Positions 63,288 to 64,000 of a DNA stretch of 64,000 bases are shown piece by piece. A program made the position numbers and the translations under genes. The notes beneath the pieces are model-generated. The model was given only the letters and a program-made list of their open reading frames with translations, made no database searches and was not told the origin of the DNA. Location: the NCBI GenBank assembly GCA_963675135.1, contig OY776120.1, positions 20,488,001 to 20,552,000 on the forward strand, read 5' to 3'. How positions within the stretch are numbered: the stretch's first letter is position 1; each line of letters starts with the position of its first letter. Origin of the DNA: Galeopsis tetrahit (Eukaryota; Streptophyta; Magnoliopsida; Lamiales; Lamiaceae).

Positions 63288-64000
63288 TGTTGGGTTTTCG
63301 AGGTACGAACACCATGCTCGTAGCAGCGGAAGTTGGAAATTTTGTTCACCAATACAGAGTCCTGATATGACTGTATAACATAATTGAAGGATAATTAAAG
63401 CGTTAAATAATCCTTACAGTAATTCGTATTCGAGATCCTCTACTACGGTATCCACGTAATCCTCGTCTACGAACTTGTGATCCAAATTGGAATTCTCTAA
63501 AAGAATTCGCTAGGAGAATTCTATAAAGAGAACCGGAGAAATATTATGAGTGATAAAATTGTTACTACTCAGAACCTCTAACCCTAGAAGTATTTATATA
63601 GTAAAACTGAAACCCTGTCTGTGCACATGGGCTTGAGCCCAAGTATATATTTTACCATATTTATGATATACATAATATATCATCTTATTAATTAAATCTA
63701 ATTTAATTAAATAAATTATAATTCTATTAAATAGAATTATTCTATATTTCTCCATAAATTAAATATCTTGACCAAATCAAATATTTAATTCATCCAACTT
63801 TAATTCGTAAATTAGGACTACTTGTTGTGTGACCCATAGGCCCTCACATATCAAGCGATTAGTCAAACTAACGGTCTTAGCAGAACCCTAGACAATGAAC
63901 CAGACAATCTCAATATGTGAGGTACGTTGCGAGGAAATAGCAACAACCTGTAATGTGAAGCTCACAATGATATGATCCTTTCATTCACGAATACTCCGAT
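63288..64000 (-). repeat. Partial LTR of a Copia-type element (runs off the window)
   Basis: It starts (plus strand) TGTTGGGTTTTCGAGGTACG, so the minus-strand end is AACCCAACA, a plant Copia LTR form. On the minus strand there are TATATAAATA (63591-63600) and GGGTTAGAGG. No PBS or PPT is seen to the left, so this is either a 3' LTR of an element extending to the right or a solo LTR. The left flank is TTTAG. Confidence 0.45.
63591..63600 (-). promoter_or_regulatory. TATA box of the right-hand LTR
   Basis: TATATAAATA on the minus strand in the partial LTR. It supports the LTR reading and the minus orientation. Confidence 0.45.

Overview
The window is repeat-dense, AT-rich nuclear DNA of a flowering plant, probably a eudicot; the species cannot be told. 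The evidence is Sirevirus-type Ty1/Copia elements, CACTA (En/Spm-type) DNA transposons with TNP2, DUF4216, Ptta and transposase-associated domains, an L1-type LINE, Ty3/Gypsy remains, Stowaway and hAT MITEs, and tRNA-derived SINEs. I see no convincing intact host gene. Almost every base up to about 61.5 kb lies in a transposon inserted in another transposon.

Left half, from outside in: an L1-type LINE (minus strand; 27713-27993 and 48673-49818) holds CACTA A (right end at 27712) and CACTA B (27997-48668). A is interrupted by CACTA C (right end at 25719; the left end is outside the window). C is interrupted by the Sirevirus-like element Copia-1 (1610-25543, TSD GTTTT). Copia-1 is interrupted by the 10-kb CACTA D (6472-16487, TSD AAT), which carries a Stowaway MITE, hAT-type repeats and a dead three-exon PP2C phosphatase fragment. 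B is interrupted by a second, older Sirevirus-like element, Copia-2 (32689-47566, TSD AACAA).

Right half: a deleted Ty3/Gypsy element G (50241-61538) holds a CACTA-derived MITE in its 5' LTR, a probable solo LTR with an ATATCG-rich repeat, and two CACTA elements of one family in opposite orientation, E (51995-56758, TSD ACT) and F (58801-61163, TSD CAT). E holds two SINE copies and a hAT MITE with clear target-site duplications. From 61.5 kb to the right edge there is unassigned sequence, one 80-bp-arm foldback, and part of an LTR running off the window.

The two Copia elements share a layout: gag, pol, a long spacer, then a large extra ORF between pol and the 3' LTR. It is intact in Copia-1 (1036 codons) and broken in Copia-2. 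Copies of the polypurine-tract motif occur through the 3' part of both elements. In the CACTA elements, A, B, E and F share a 3'-subterminal module: AT-rich sequence, then a tRNA-like stretch with pol III A/B-box similarity, then a GGGTCGGG-type tract, then the family's inverted repeats and the TIR. This shared module, the conserved extra ORF with its internal polypurine tract, the PP2C capture in a young transposase-less CACTA, and a 28-bp piece of flanking LINE sequence inside the end of CACTA B are the observations most worth following up.
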